From positions 1 to 32,282 of the forward strand of contig NZ_BOMI01000008.1 in the NCBI RefSeq assembly GCF_016862115.1: a stretch of 32,282 nt of DNA, in the 5' to 3' direction. Both the position numbers and the translations under genes were made by a program. The notes below the pieces were generated by a model that was given only the letters and a program-made list of their open reading frames with translations, had not been told where the DNA came from and did no database searches. This DNA comes from Paractinoplanes deccanensis. GTDB taxonomy: Bacteria > Actinomycetota > Actinomycetes > Mycobacteriales > Micromonosporaceae. This document shows positions 17,419 through 26,588 of this stretch, piece after piece; position 1 is the stretch's first letter; the number at the start of each line of letters is the position of its first letter.

Positions 17419-19116
17419 CTCGCGCACCACGGTGACCCGGATCTGACCCGGATAGGTCAGCTCCTCCTCGATCTGCTTGGCAACATCCCTGGCCAGGACG
17501 GCGGCGCCGATGTCGTCGACGTCGTCCGGCCGCACCATGACGCGGATCTCGCGGCCGGCCTGCATGGCGAAGACCTTCTCCACGCCACCCTTGCCCGCGG
17601 CGATCTCCTCGATCCGCTCGAGACGCTTGACGTACGCCTCCAGGCTCTCCCGCCGAGCGCCGGGCCGCCCGCCGGAGCACGCGTCCGCCGCCTGCGTCAG
17701 CACGGCCTCGATCGTCTGCGGCGGCACCTCGTTGTGGTGCGCCTCGATCGCGTGCACGACATCTTCCGACTCGCCGTACTTGCGGGCCAGGTCGGCGCCG
17801 ATCAGCGCGTGGCTGCCCTCGACCTCGTGGGTGAGCGCCTTGCCGATGTCGTGCAGGAACGCGGCCCGCTTCATCGACGGCACGTCCAGGCCCAGCTCGG
17901 CGGCCATGATGCCGGCGATGTGCGCGGTCTCCACCAGGTGCTTGAGCACGTTCTGGCCGTAGCTGGTGCGGTAGCGCAGCCGGCCCAGCAGCTTCTTGAG
18001 CTCGGGGTGCAGGTCGGTGATGCCGACGTCGACCAGCGCGTCCTCGGCCGCCCGGTCGCAGAGGACCTCGACCTCATTCTTGGCGCTGTCGTAGACCTCC
18101 TCGATGCGGTGCGGGTGGATGCGGCCGTCCAGCACCAGCTTCTCGAGGGTCAGGCGGCCGACCTCACGGCGTACCGGGTCGAAGCAGGAGAGCAGCACCG
18201 CCTCGGGCGTGTCATCGATGATCAGGTTGACGCCGGTGACCGACTCGAACGCCCGGATGTTGCGGCCCTCGCGGCCGATGATCCGGCCCTTCATCTCGTC
18301 GCTCGGCAGGTGCAGGACGCTGACCACGCTTTCCGCGGTCTGCTCGCTGGCGATCCGCTGGATGGCGTCGACCACGATGTGCCGGGCGCGGGTGTCGGCG
18401 GTGCTCTTCGCCTCGGCCTCGACGTCCCGCACGATGATCGCGGCCTCGCGCTTCGCCTGCGCCTCAATGCTCTCGACCAGCTCGGCGCGGGCGGCCTCGG
18501 CGGTCAGGCCGGCGACGCGCTCCAGCTCGCGCCGGCGCTCCTCCTCGGCGCCGGCCAGCTCGGCCTCCTTGACCGAGAGGGCGGCCTCGCGGGCGGAAAG
18601 GTCGGCGTCCATGCCAGCGAGGCGGCGCTCCCGCTCGACGAGGCGCTCGACCTCCTCGGCGTGCAGCCGTTCCCGCTCGTCGATGCGGGCGGCGCGGCGC
18701 TCGACCTCGGCGGCCTGCTCCTTGGCGGTGGCGTTGAGCAGGGCGACCTCACGCTCGCCGGAGCGACGGGCGGCGGAGCGGACCTGCTCGGCGTCGGCCT
18801 CGGCCTGGCGGTGGGCGCGCTCCAGGATCGTGTCGGCCTCGCTGTGCGCGTCCTCGAGGACCCGGCGGGCCTCGGCGCGGGCGGCGTTGGCCTCGGCCTT
18901 GGCGGCGGCGGCCTCGGCTCGTACGGAAGCGGCTTTGGCATTGGCGTCGTCGACCTTGGCGAGCGCGTCGTCGACCGCCTGGCCCTGGCCCCTCGCCTCG
19001 ACACGGGTGTCGCGGATCTGGCGCAGCGCCCGGGCGCCGAGCACCATGCCGCCCACCACCACGGCGGCGAGGACGACGATCGCCACCACCAGCACCCAGT
19101 CCAGGGCGGTCGTCAT
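17392..19116 (-). CDS. rny: Ribonuclease Y
   Basis: RNase Y is a membrane-anchored endoribonuclease that initiates mRNA decay. The 574-residue protein has an N-terminal membrane helix (about 7-27) and a long Ala/Glu/Arg-rich coiled coil (35-230). A KH domain carries [13 protein letters not shown] (about 280), and an HD domain carries HLVETAH, LHDIGKA (about 420) and the EAHHNEVPP segment. It has the C-terminal VMVRPDD region. AAGGGAGA lies nine bases before the ATG. A long structured leader precedes it and a promoter candidate lies about 340 bases upstream. Location beside recX/recA is usual in actinomycetes, although three envelope-type genes are interposed here. Confidence 0.96.
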   Translation of the reverse strand: MTTALDWVLVVAIVVLAAVVVGGMVLGARALRQIRDTRVEARGQGQAVDDALAKVDDANAKAASVRAEAAAAKAEANAARAEARRVLEDAHSEADTILERAHRQAEADAEQVRSAARRSGEREVALLNATAKEQAAEVERRAARIDERERLHAEEVERLVERERRLAGMDADLSAREAALSVKEAELAGAEEERRRELERVAGLTAEAARAELVESIEAQAKREAAIIVRDVEAEAKSTADTRARHIVVDAIQRIASEQTAESVVSVLHLPSDEMKGRIIGREGRNIRAFESVTGVNLIIDDTPEAVLLSCFDPVRREVGRLTLEKLVLDGRIHPHRIEEVYDSAKNEVEVLCDRAAEDALVDVGITDLHPELKKLLGRLRYRTSYGQNVLKHLVETAHIAGIMAAELGLDVPSMKRAAFLHDIGKALTHEVEGSHALIGADLARKYGESEDVVHAIEAHHNEVPPQTIEAVLTQAADACSGGRPGARRESLEAYVKRLERIEEIAAGKGGVEKVFAMQAGREIRVMVRPDDVDDIGAAVLARDVAKQIEEELTYPGQIRVTVVRESRVTELAR

Positions 19117-19449
19117 CTCGCCGCGTCTCCCTTCGCCGCCCGGCGCGACTTACGCGCGCGGGCTGTCTGCGGGATGCCCGACCATGGCCGCACGACCGCA
19201 GGGGAGATCAGGCCCCTTGTCTGGCGTGGGTACGCCGGGGCCGACCGCCTTATGTCAGGCCCTCAGCGCCACGTGTGCCGCGGTCTGGCGCTGCGGGCGG
19301 CATCCCCTCGCTTCCGCCGCGGCGCCCCTTCGGCTCGGGACCTGCCGGCCCCGCGCCCTCGGCTTCGCCGCTCGCGTCGGAAGTGATGCCGTAATGTAAT
19401 GCGATCTATGTTGTGCGTGTTGCATGCGATGGTCGAACAAACCTTGTGT
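19117..19449 (-). promoter_or_regulatory. Long structured 5' leader of rny
   Basis: No gene is supportable in this gap. Reading toward rny, three stems can be seen by eye. An 11/12-bp stem lies at 19260-19271 with 19286-19297. A two-part stem combines ggcccc/ggggcc (19211-19216, 19237-19242) with ggcgt/acgcc (19223-19227, 19232-19236). A GC stem at 19138-19147 with 19155-19163 (one bulge) sits just 5' of the ribosome binding site (19126-19133). The far end (about 19385-19449) is notably AT-richer. It may be a cis-acting RNA such as an autoregulatory RNase Y target; no known riboswitch class is recognised. Confidence 0.5.
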
Positions 19450-19455
19450 AACGCG

Positions 19456-19485
19456 AGGCTAGGTCGCAAGTGCCACTTCGGTCAA
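19456..19485 (-). promoter_or_regulatory. Candidate rny promoter
   Basis: On the minus strand TTGACC (19480-19485) and TAGCCT (19456-19461) are separated by 18 bases. This is a good housekeeping-type match with five of six -35 bases and a TANNNT -10. The predicted start near 19449 gives a leader of about 330 bases. Confidence 0.6.
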
Positions 19486-19527
19486 GGATCCATGATTCAG
19501 CCCTGCTTACCCCCAGGTCACCGCAAT

Positions 19528-20457
19528 TCAGGCGTACCTGGACCAGAGATCGCGCATCGGCTCCCACTTCTCACCGAGCCCCTCCTTCCAGTAGGCGAGC
19601 AGGAAGCCCGCCACGGGCGTCTGAGCGTCGTCCCACCAGATGCCGTTGACGGTACGGGTGGTTCCGCCCTCGGTGAGACGGTACGCGTATTCCACGTAGT
19701 TTCCGGTGGTACGACCCGAAGGGGTGGGGCCTTCGGTCGGCTGACCCACCCCAGGAGTGAGCGTGCGGGCGTCGACCGCCTGGCCGAGAGCCTTGACGCG
19801 TGCCTTGTCCCGCTCGGCGACCGAGTTGTACTCGACGAAGATGGCGCTCATCCCGTCGAGGGTGCAGCGGACCCGGGCCTTCTCGCCGGGGCTCAGCCTG
19901 GGCCCGGCCGGGGTGCCGCTGCGGGCGCAGGTGGACAGGTAGGGAAGCCAGCCCTGGGAGAGCGTGACGAGGCCGGTGCCGGCGAAGTCAGGAGTGTTGA
20001 CGGCGACCTGGCTCTGCTCGAAGGCACCCTGCTGCGCCGGGGTCGTGGCGGGGGCGGCCGTCTGCGGGGCTGCCTCGCCGGGGGCGGTGGCGCGGCCGGC
20101 GAAGAAACCGCCGGCGCCGAAGACCAGAAGGCCGGCGACGAGGCCGCCGAGAAGCCCGATGACGAAGCGGCCGCGGTCCGGCGGCGGGGTGGGCTCGATG
20201 CGCCGGCCGGCGGGTGAGGAGAAGCCGTACGGGGTGGTGTCCACCGCGGGCTGCTGGTATGGGTCGCCGTGGAACGGGCCGTACGAGGCGCCGCCGCTCG
20301 TCGGGTAGGGCGGGGCCGACGGGGTGCCGGGGTAGGGGGTGCCGCTCGTGGGATCGGGCGCACCACTGCTCGGGGCCGGGTGGCCGCTGACGGGCGCCGT
20401 CGGCTCGGCGCCGTCCTGGAAGGGACCGTAGCCCGGCATACGGCTCTGATCGGTCAC
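19528..20457 (-). CDS. Single-pass membrane protein with proline-rich N-terminal tail
   Basis: A 309-residue protein. Residues 1-95 are a Pro/Gly/Ser/Tyr-rich cytoplasmic tail with repeated YGPF, GTPYPG and PPYPT motifs. A membrane helix follows at about 97-122 (FVIGLLGGLVAGLLVFGAGGFFAG). An extracytoplasmic domain of about 180 residues follows, with two cysteines (CARSG and VRCTLDG) that could form a disulfide. No catalytic motif is visible. The start is GTG without a Shine-Dalgarno. A TANNNT box (TAATCT) lies eight bases upstream, so transcription may begin at or near the start codon. It follows the LALTG protein gene on the same strand, separated by a GC-rich hairpin. Confidence 0.85.
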   Translation of the reverse strand: MTDQSRMPGYGPFQDGAEPTAPVSGHPAPSSGAPDPTSGTPYPGTPSAPPYPTSGGASYGPFHGDPYQQPAVDTTPYGFSSPAGRRIEPTPPPDRGRFVIGLLGGLVAGLLVFGAGGFFAGRATAPGEAAPQTAAPATTPAQQGAFEQSQVAVNTPDFAGTGLVTLSQGWLPYLSTCARSGTPAGPRLSPGEKARVRCTLDGMSAIFVEYNSVAERDKARVKALGQAVDARTLTPGVGQPTEGPTPSGRTTGNYVEYAYRLTEGGTTRTVNGIWWDDAQTPVAGFLLAYWKEGLGEKWEPMRDLWSRYA

Positions 20458-20513
20458 AACGTCGCAGATTACCAGGCAGCGGCCACTGCCGATGTCCCAC
20501 CAAGATCATGGAA

Positions 20514-20546
20514 CCGGCCGCGGCCCTCGTGAGGGACCGCGGCCGG
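20514..20546 (-). terminator. GC-rich hairpin after the LALTG protein gene
   Basis: ccggccgcgg (20514-20523) pairs perfectly with ccgcggccgg (20537-20546), with a further ccct/aggg inner stem. It begins 14 bases after the minus-strand stop at 20561. There is no T-tract in either direction. Confidence 0.65.
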
Positions 20547-20560
20547 AGGACGCTCGTCGA

Positions 20561-21577
<1,017 letters not shown>

Positions 21578-21962
21578 GTCCCTCCCCGTTGTCGCATGCG
21601 GGCGACCACCCATTACAGAGATCCCCCGCGATCCGCCGAGCAACCTAACCGAGCCCGCCCCACCCGCGCCATCCACGCACGACAATATGGAGGTTTCTGA
21701 ATACGGATTGTTACCTATCCCACAACTTTCCGCCGCTCCGCCGAACAATCCAAAGTCGACGACGCAATTCGCCCGATGCCGTGAGCTGCTCGCCCGCGGG
21801 CCGAATCGCATCCGTGCCGCGCTTTTCGGCTTCTTCCGGGCCGATCCGGTCGCGCGTTCCATCCGTCCTGTGCGGGTCCTCAAGCGACGCCGCGGTCCGT
21901 TCCGGCACCGCTCATTGCGCCATAGCTCATCGCGCCATCGCCATCACGCGTGGCGCCCCCGA
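21578..21962 (-). promoter_or_regulatory. Upstream region of the LALTG gene; no gene seen
   Basis: This 385-base gap contains the ribosome binding site next to the LALTG start. It also has an AT-richer patch at about 21680-21765 that stands out from the surrounding GC-rich DNA. In it TTGTGG (21720-21725) and TATTCA (21698-21703) are spaced by 16 bases on the minus strand, a weak promoter candidate. Short open frames across it lack codon bias or a ribosome binding site. I see no terminator for the gene ending at 21963. Confidence 0.35.
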
Positions 21963-22595
21963 TCATCGGCGGGTGGCGAATGCCAACGGCAGAAGATCGC
22001 TCTGCCCGCTCCACGATCCGCGCAGGGAGACGCCGTCGCGGGTCGCGCTCGCACCGAGCCGGCGGATCACGGCGAGCTCGACCGTGTCCGTCACGATCAG
22101 GGTCGGCTCCCCCGGCACCGTGCGCTCGATGCGCCCGACGGCGGGAACCCCGCCTCCGTCCGGCCCGCCGGCGACGATTGTCATGCTGAGCGGCCGGGGC
22201 TCGCGCACGCCGTCGACCTCGAAGAACTCCTCCGCCTGACCCTCGCCGCCGAGGATCGCCCGAGTCAGCGCCGCCGCGTAGACCGGGTCGCCGGTCGCGT
22301 CGTACACCCAGCGCTGCCCGAGCACCGAGTGCTCGCAGGTGCCGACGAGCCACGCCTCGGCGCCGTCCAGCGGCGCGCCCCGATAGGTGAGCGGCACCTG
22401 GAACACCGGCCCGTCGCCCACCCGGACCAGCAGCGTCTCGATCCCGACCTCACCGTCGGGGTCGTCGAACCGGTAGGCCGCGACCCGTTCGAGCCCGGCG
22501 CCGCTCTCGCCGCCGAACCATTCCCGCGCCGGAAGCCACGCTTCGAGCAGCTCCAATTTGGTGGGACTGATCTGAGCACGATGAATCAACGCCAT
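21963..22595 (-). CDS. Maltokinase N-terminal cap-like domain protein
   Basis: A 210-residue cytoplasmic protein. ALIHRAQISPTKLELLEAWLPAREWF, RFDDPDGEVGIETLLVRVG, FQVPLTYRGAPL and AWLVGTCEHSVLGQRWVYDA resemble the N-terminal cap of actinobacterial maltokinases. That cap domain also occurs as a stand-alone protein of unknown role. No kinase domain is present, so catalysis is not expected. I chose the ATG at 22595 as the start of the conserved sequence. It has no Shine-Dalgarno, but TACGAT lies seven bases upstream, so it may be leaderless. It starts 45 bases after the recX stop on the same strand. Confidence 0.8.
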   Translation of the reverse strand: MALIHRAQISPTKLELLEAWLPAREWFGGESGAGLERVAAYRFDDPDGEVGIETLLVRVGDGPVFQVPLTYRGAPLDGAEAWLVGTCEHSVLGQRWVYDATGDPVYAAALTRAILGGEGQAEEFFEVDGVREPRPLSMTIVAGGPDGGGVPAVGRIERTVPGEPTLIVTDTVELAVIRRLGASATRDGVSLRGSWSGQSDLLPLAFATRR

Positions 22596-22640
22596 GCGCG
22601 GAATCGTAGAACGCACGCGACATGGCCCGGGAGTGGGCGG

Positions 22641-23558
22641 TCAGGACGGGTCGGTGCTTTCGTCGGCCAGCGCGTCGGCGTCTATCGCCTCGGCGAACTC
22701 GGCGGCCTCGGCGTCACGGGCCGCCAAGGCGTCCTTGACCGCGCGGATGGCCACGCCCGCCGGGTATCCCTTGCGGGCCAGCATGGCGACCAGGCGGCGG
22801 AAGACCGCCTCGGGCGAGCCCGAGGCCGTGCGCAGCTTGCGGTCGACCAGGGCGCGGGCGGTGGCCGCCTCGTCCTCCTCGTCGAGCGTCTCGAGGGCCT
22901 CGCTCGCCACCTCGGCGTCGACGCCCCGCTGGCGAAGCTCGTTGGCCAGGGCACGGCGGGCCAGGCCCCGGCCGTGGTGACGGCTCGACACCCACGCCCG
23001 GGCGAAGGCGGCGTCGTCGATGATGCCCACCTCGTCGTAGCGGTCGAGCACCTCGGCGATCACCTCGTCGGAGATCTCCTTGCGAGCCAGCACCTTCGCC
23101 AGCTCGGCCCGCGTGCGCGGCCGCACCGCGAGCTGGCGCAGGCAGATCTCCCGGGCCCGCTCCCCCTCGCTCTGCTCGGGCTGCGCCCGCCCGGAACGGC
23201 CCCGCCGCGACTCGCCCCTGCCACCCGCCGACAGCGCGCCGTCACGGCCACCCGCCGACAGCGCGCCGTTGCGGTCGGCGGCCGAGAGAGCGTCGCCACG
23301 GCCGGCGGCCGACCAGGGCAGGCCGTCGCGGCGTGCCGACGGTGCGCCGTCGCGGTCGGCGGCCGACCAAGGCAGGCCGTCGCGGGCGGGGTTGGGGGTT
23401 CCGCCCGGCGAGCCCCTGCGGCGACGGGGCGGAACGTTGCCGCGTTCCGTTTCGTCGCCGGGGGAATCGCCGGGCGGATGCTCATCGGAGGTGCGGGGGC
23501 GGCGGGGCGGGATGGCATCCCATCCGCGCCCGGCCCGCGCGCCGCGTCGTCCGGCCAT
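22641..23558 (-). CDS. recX: RecX regulatory protein with repeat-rich N-terminal extension
   Basis: RecX binds RecA filaments and limits recombinase and coprotease activity. The conserved part is about residues 135-295, with the three-helix repeat pattern: REICLRQLAVRPRTRAELAKVL, DRYDEVGIIDDAAFARAWVSSR, and later LVAMLARKGYPAGVAIRAVKDAL. The first 130 residues are a Gly/Arg/Pro/Ser-rich extension with near-duplicate units (DGLPWSAADRDGAPSARR, DGLPWSAAGRGDALSAADR, NGALSAGGR, DGALSAGGR). The total of 305 residues is far above the usual 150-200. The only ATG is at 23558, 21 bases after the recA stop, which supports this start and recA co-transcription. Confidence 0.93.
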   Translation of the reverse strand: MAGRRGARAGRGWDAIPPRRPRTSDEHPPGDSPGDETERGNVPPRRRRGSPGGTPNPARDGLPWSAADRDGAPSARRDGLPWSAAGRGDALSAADRNGALSAGGRDGALSAGGRGESRRGRSGRAQPEQSEGERAREICLRQLAVRPRTRAELAKVLARKEISDEVIAEVLDRYDEVGIIDDAAFARAWVSSRHHGRGLARRALANELRQRGVDAEVASEALETLDEEDEAATARALVDRKLRTASGSPEAVFRRLVAMLARKGYPAGVAIRAVKDALAARDAEAAEFAEAIDADALADESTDPS

Positions 23559-23579
23559 GTGGTGGAGGTCCTACCTCGA

Positions 23580-24626
23580 TCAGAAGTCGACCGGGGGCAG
23601 CTCGGGGCCGCCGGCGGCGTCGCCGGTGGTCTGGCCCACGCCGAGCTTCTCCAGGATCTTCTTCTCGATCTCGGCCGCGACGTCGGGGTTCTCCTTGAGG
23701 AACTCCCGCGCCTTCTCCTTGCCCTGGCCCAGCTGGTCGCCGTCGTACGTGTACCACGCGCCGGACTTGCGGATGATGCTCTGCTCGACGCCGACGTCGA
23801 TCAGCGAGCCCTCCCGCGAGATGCCCTTGCCGTACATGATGTCGAACTCGGCCTGCTTGAACGGCGCCGCGACCTTGTTCTTCACCACCTTGACGCGGGT
23901 GCGGTTGCCGACCACGTCGGTGCCGTCCTTGAGGCTCTCGATGCGGCGCACGTCGAGGCGGACCGAGGCGTAGAACTTCAGCGCGCGGCCACCGGTCGTC
24001 GTCTCGGGCGAGCCGAACATGACGCCGATCTTTTCGCGGAGCTGGTTGATGAAGATCGCGGTCGTGCCCGAGTTGTTGAGCACACCGGTGATCTTGCGGA
24101 GCGCCTGGCTCATCAGGCGCGCCTGGAGGCCGACGTGGCTGTCGCCCATCTCACCCTCGATCTCGGCACGGGGCACGAGGGCGGCCACCGAGTCGATGAC
24201 GATGATGTCGAGGGCGCCGGAGCGGATCAGCATGTCGGCGATCTCGAGCGCCTGCTCACCCGTGTCGGGCTGGGAGACGAGCAGCGCGTCGGTGTCGACG
24301 CCGAGGGCCTTCGCGTACTCCGGGTCGAGGGCGTGCTCGGCGTCGATGAACGCCGCGATGCCGCCGTTGCGCTGCGCGTTGGCCACCGCGTGCAGGGCGA
24401 CCGTCGTCTTACCGGAGGACTCCGGGCCGTACACCTCGATGACGCGGCCGCGCGGCAGGCCGCCGACGCCGAGCGCCACGTCGAGGGCGATGGAGCCGGT
24501 GGGGATGATGGCGGTCTGCACGACCGGCCGCTCCCCCAGCCGCATCACCGAGCCCTTGCCGAACTGCTTGTCAATCTGTGCCAATGCCAGATCGAGCGCC
24601 TTGTCCCGGTCAGGTCCGTTCGCCAT
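23580..24626 (-). CDS. recA: Recombinase RecA
   Basis: RecA is the DNA strand-exchange recombinase and LexA coprotease. It has 348 residues, with Walker A GPESSGKT (67-74), [15 protein letters not shown] (Walker B), L1 and L2 loop sequences ([43 protein letters not shown]) and a C-terminal acidic tail (ELPPVDF). The ATG at 24626 is preceded by AGGGG; a GTG at 24635 is an alternative adding three residues. No intein is present. It forms an operon with recX and is preceded by both a LexA box and a RecA-NDp-type promoter. Confidence 0.99.
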   Translation of the reverse strand: MANGPDRDKALDLALAQIDKQFGKGSVMRLGERPVVQTAIIPTGSIALDVALGVGGLPRGRVIEVYGPESSGKTTVALHAVANAQRNGGIAAFIDAEHALDPEYAKALGVDTDALLVSQPDTGEQALEIADMLIRSGALDIIVIDSVAALVPRAEIEGEMGDSHVGLQARLMSQALRKITGVLNNSGTTAIFINQLREKIGVMFGSPETTTGGRALKFYASVRLDVRRIESLKDGTDVVGNRTRVKVVKNKVAAPFKQAEFDIMYGKGISREGSLIDVGVEQSIIRKSGAWYTYDGDQLGQGKEKAREFLKENPDVAAEIEKKILEKLGVGQTTGDAAGGPELPPVDF

Positions 24627-24693
24627 GTCCGCCACCCCTGTACTCGATTTCGCTGGCGTCTTCGCCGATGAGCTTCTGTTCACCACGCGCACC

Positions 24694-24716
24694 AAGGTAG
24701 GGGGTGGGTATGACAA
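24694..24716 (-). promoter_or_regulatory. RecA-NDp (PafBC-type) promoter of recA
   Basis: On the minus strand TTGTCATAC, eight bases, then TACCTT. The known mycobacterial LexA-independent DNA-damage motif is TTGTCRGTG-N8-TANNNT. The TTGTCA half, the exact spacing and the TANNNT box all agree; only the GTG part differs. The expected start near 24687 gives a leader of about 60 bases. Confidence 0.65.
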
Positions 24717-24769
24717 AAATCCGCCGCCCTGTCCTCGGCTGTGGATAACCACGCCGCTGTGGACAATAG

Positions 24770-24785
24770 CCGAACACGTGTACGA
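24770..24785 (-). promoter_or_regulatory. LexA (SOS) box upstream of recA
   Basis: The 16-mer ccgaacacgtgtacga matches the actinobacterial consensus TCGAACRNNNGTTCGA at all but two outer or near-outer positions. It lies 144 bases upstream of the recA ATG, between the DUF3046 gene and recA. It implies SOS control of recA-recX. Confidence 0.85.
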
Positions 24786-24825
24786 CGATCGAGTGACACG
24801 CCAGAACAAGCGTACGAAAACCGCG

Positions 24826-25026
24826 TTACCGCAGGCTGGAAGGCACCCGATCGGGGTACGCGCCCACCACCGCTCGCCAGATGGTAGCCGTGTCGACACC
24901 GTCCGCAATCGCCTGATCGATGGTCCGGTCGCCGAGCGCCGCGAAAGAGTGGTCCGCCGCGATGCTGCGCGCATAGGCCGAGCCGAAGGACCGCTCGAGC
25001 CGTTCCCAGAAATCCGTCAACCGCAC
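24826..25026 (-). CDS. DUF3046 family protein
   Basis: A 66-residue protein beginning [35 protein letters not shown] and ending near RVPSSLR, typical of DUF3046. That family is conserved next to recA in actinobacteria, but its function is unknown. The GTG start is chosen from the conserved N-terminus. There is no clear Shine-Dalgarno, but TACGCT lies at -12 to -7, so it may be leaderless. It lies upstream of recA on the same strand, with the SOS box in between, so it may be transcribed separately. Confidence 0.9.
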   Translation of the reverse strand: MRLTDFWERLERSFGSAYARSIAADHSFAALGDRTIDQAIADGVDTATIWRAVVGAYPDRVPSSLR

Positions 25027-25119
25027 CCCACGAGCGTACTCAGCCCCGCGGACGGCCCGGAAAGAACCGAAAGGGGTGGGGGATGCGTCGATGACCCTTG
25101 TTCGGGTAGAACGTGTGGC

Positions 25120-25782
25120 ATGCCTAGGACCGAAGCTCCGGTCGGCGCGCAGGAGTGGGTGCCGCCCCAGCCGTGGAGCATCGAGAAGCTCAAGTCGGCG
25201 GCGGGCGACTGCCAGGGCTGCGAGCTGTACGCGGACGCCACCCAGACGGTCTTCGGCCGCGGCGCGCCGAACGCCAAGGTCGTGCTGGTCGGCGAGCAGC
25301 CGGGCGACGTCGAGGACCAGAAGGGCCTGCCGTTCGTGGGTCCCGCCGGGCGGCTGCTGCGCGAGGCGGTCGACGACGCCGGCCTCGACGCGGGTGACGT
25401 CTACATCACCAACGCCGTGAAGCACTTCCGCTTCGAGCTGCGCGGCAAGCGGCGCATCCACCAAAATCCGGGGCCGGCGCACATCACCGCCTGCCGCCCG
25501 TGGCTGGTGGCCGAGTTCTCGCTGCTCCAGCCGGAGCTCGTGGTGATCCTCGGCGCCACGGCCGGCAAGGCGCTGCTGGGCCCGTCGTTCCGGGTCACCC
25601 AGCAGCGCGGCAAGCTCATGCCGTGGCCGGCCTCGGCCCAGCACCCCGAGGACTTCCCGGTCGCCGAGATCCAGGCGCTGGCGACGTTCCACCCGTCGGC
25701 CGTGTTGCGCGCCGACGACCGCGAAACGGCGTACCGGACCCTGGTCGACGATCTGAAGGTCGCGGCAGGCGCGGTGAGCTGA
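25120..25782 (+). CDS. udgX: UdgX-type uracil-DNA glycosylase
   Basis: A 220-residue member of the family 4/UdgX branch of uracil-DNA glycosylases. It has motif GEQPGDVED (58-66) and the UdgX-specific loop insertion KRRIH (110-114), whose histidine (H114 here) forms a covalent bond with the uracil-site DNA in Mycobacterium smegmatis UdgX. It also has HPSAVLR (191-197). Fe-S ligands CQGC (31, 34) and ACRPW (125) are present, but only three cysteines exist in the whole protein. The ATG follows TAGAAC with no Shine-Dalgarno. It lies beside the DUF3046-recA-recX block but on the opposite strand. Confidence 0.93.
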   Translation: MPRTEAPVGAQEWVPPQPWSIEKLKSAAGDCQGCELYADATQTVFGRGAPNAKVVLVGEQPGDVEDQKGLPFVGPAGRLLREAVDDAGLDAGDVYITNAVKHFRFELRGKRRIHQNPGPAHITACRPWLVAEFSLLQPELVVILGATAGKALLGPSFRVTQQRGKLMPWPASAQHPEDFPVAEIQALATFHPSAVLRADDRETAYRTLVDDLKVAAGAVS

Positions 25783-25795
25783 CGCCCGGCTCGCG

Positions 25796-26542
25796 TCAGC
25801 GGTCGAGCAGGACCTCGATCCCGTCGAGGATGCGGTCGAGCCCGAAGCGGAACGACCGCGCCGGGTCGCCGATGGCGTTGTACTCCTGCCCGGCGGCCGT
25901 GCCGACGCGCCCCGAGATCGGATAGGCGCCGGGCGGCATGACGCGTTCGAGCACCGGCGCGTTGATCTCCCACCACTCCAGATCCGACATTCCGGATTGT
26001 TCGGCCGTACGGCTCGCGGCGACCGAGGCGCGGGCGGCTCCCGAGGTGAAGCCGCCGAGCAGCGTGATCACCTGATCCATCTCGAGATCGGTGAAGCCGG
26101 CACCCTCGATCGCGGCCAGCTGCCACTCCCAGCGATCGGAGCCGTTCGGGCCGATCCACGGGCGGCTCTCCTCCACCTGCAGCAGCCACGGATGCCGGTG
26201 GAACTCGTCCCACATCTGCACGGCGACGGTGGTGAGCCGCTCGCGCAGCGTGCCCTCGTGCGGCGGCAGCTCCTGCTCGCCCATCACCTCGTCGACCATG
26301 AGGCCGATCAACTCGGAGCGTCCCGGCACGTACGTGTAGATCGACATCAGCTTGAGCCCGAGCCGGTCGGCGACCTTGCGCATCGAGAACGCGGGCAGGC
26401 CCTCCTCGTCGGCCACCTTGATCGCGGCGCGCACCACCTCATCGACGCTCACCCGCTGCTTGGGGCCGCGTGAGCCCTGCGGCGTGCCGAGCGTGCGCCG
26501 CCACAGCAGGCCGAGCGTGCGGTCGACGTTCTGACTTTCCAT
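25796..26542 (-). CDS. TetR-family transcriptional regulator
   Basis: A 248-residue TetR-type regulator. The N-terminal helix-turn-helix spans about 33-80 (VSVDEVVRAAIKVADEEGLPAFSMRKVADRLGL...SIYTYVPGRSELIGLM). The C-terminal ligand domain resembles the TetR_C families found beside drug exporters. It is divergent from an ABC drug-type transporter, with a 75-base shared promoter region, and is therefore the likely repressor of that transporter. The ATG has no Shine-Dalgarno, but a TAATCT box sits at -12 to -7. The ligand is unknown. Confidence 0.93.
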   Translation of the reverse strand: MESQNVDRTLGLLWRRTLGTPQGSRGPKQRVSVDEVVRAAIKVADEEGLPAFSMRKVADRLGLKLMSIYTYVPGRSELIGLMVDEVMGEQELPPHEGTLRERLTTVAVQMWDEFHRHPWLLQVEESRPWIGPNGSDRWEWQLAAIEGAGFTDLEMDQVITLLGGFTSGAARASVAASRTAEQSGMSDLEWWEINAPVLERVMPPGAYPISGRVGTAAGQEYNAIGDPARSFRFGLDRILDGIEVLLDR

Positions 26543-26548
26543 GTGCGG

Positions 26549-26577
26549 AGATTACCCCGTGGGGTGTACGGTGTACC
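26549..26577 (-). promoter_or_regulatory. Candidate leaderless promoter of the tetR gene
   Basis: TAATCT (26549-26554 on the minus strand) ends six bases before the ATG at 26542. GGTACA (26572-26577) lies 17 bases further upstream as a weak -35. The gtgtacggtgtac segment overlapping the -35 is partly palindromic and may be an operator. Confidence 0.45.
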
Positions 26578-26588
26578 GCGCATCAATT

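Noticed and set aside
19117..19527. Known riboswitch (for example the c-di-AMP type) in the rny leader
   Set aside because: I could not match any conserved core of a known class; only unclassified stems are visible.
23220..23400. Direct repeats as a possible mobile or integration element in recX
   Set aside because: They are in frame with recX and encode repeated peptide units. No terminal repeats or transposase are present.
25099..25113. GTTC-N5-GAAC upstream of udgX as an SOS box
   Set aside because: The half-sites are in the opposite order to the LexA consensus (GAAC-N4-GTTC), so it is not a LexA site.
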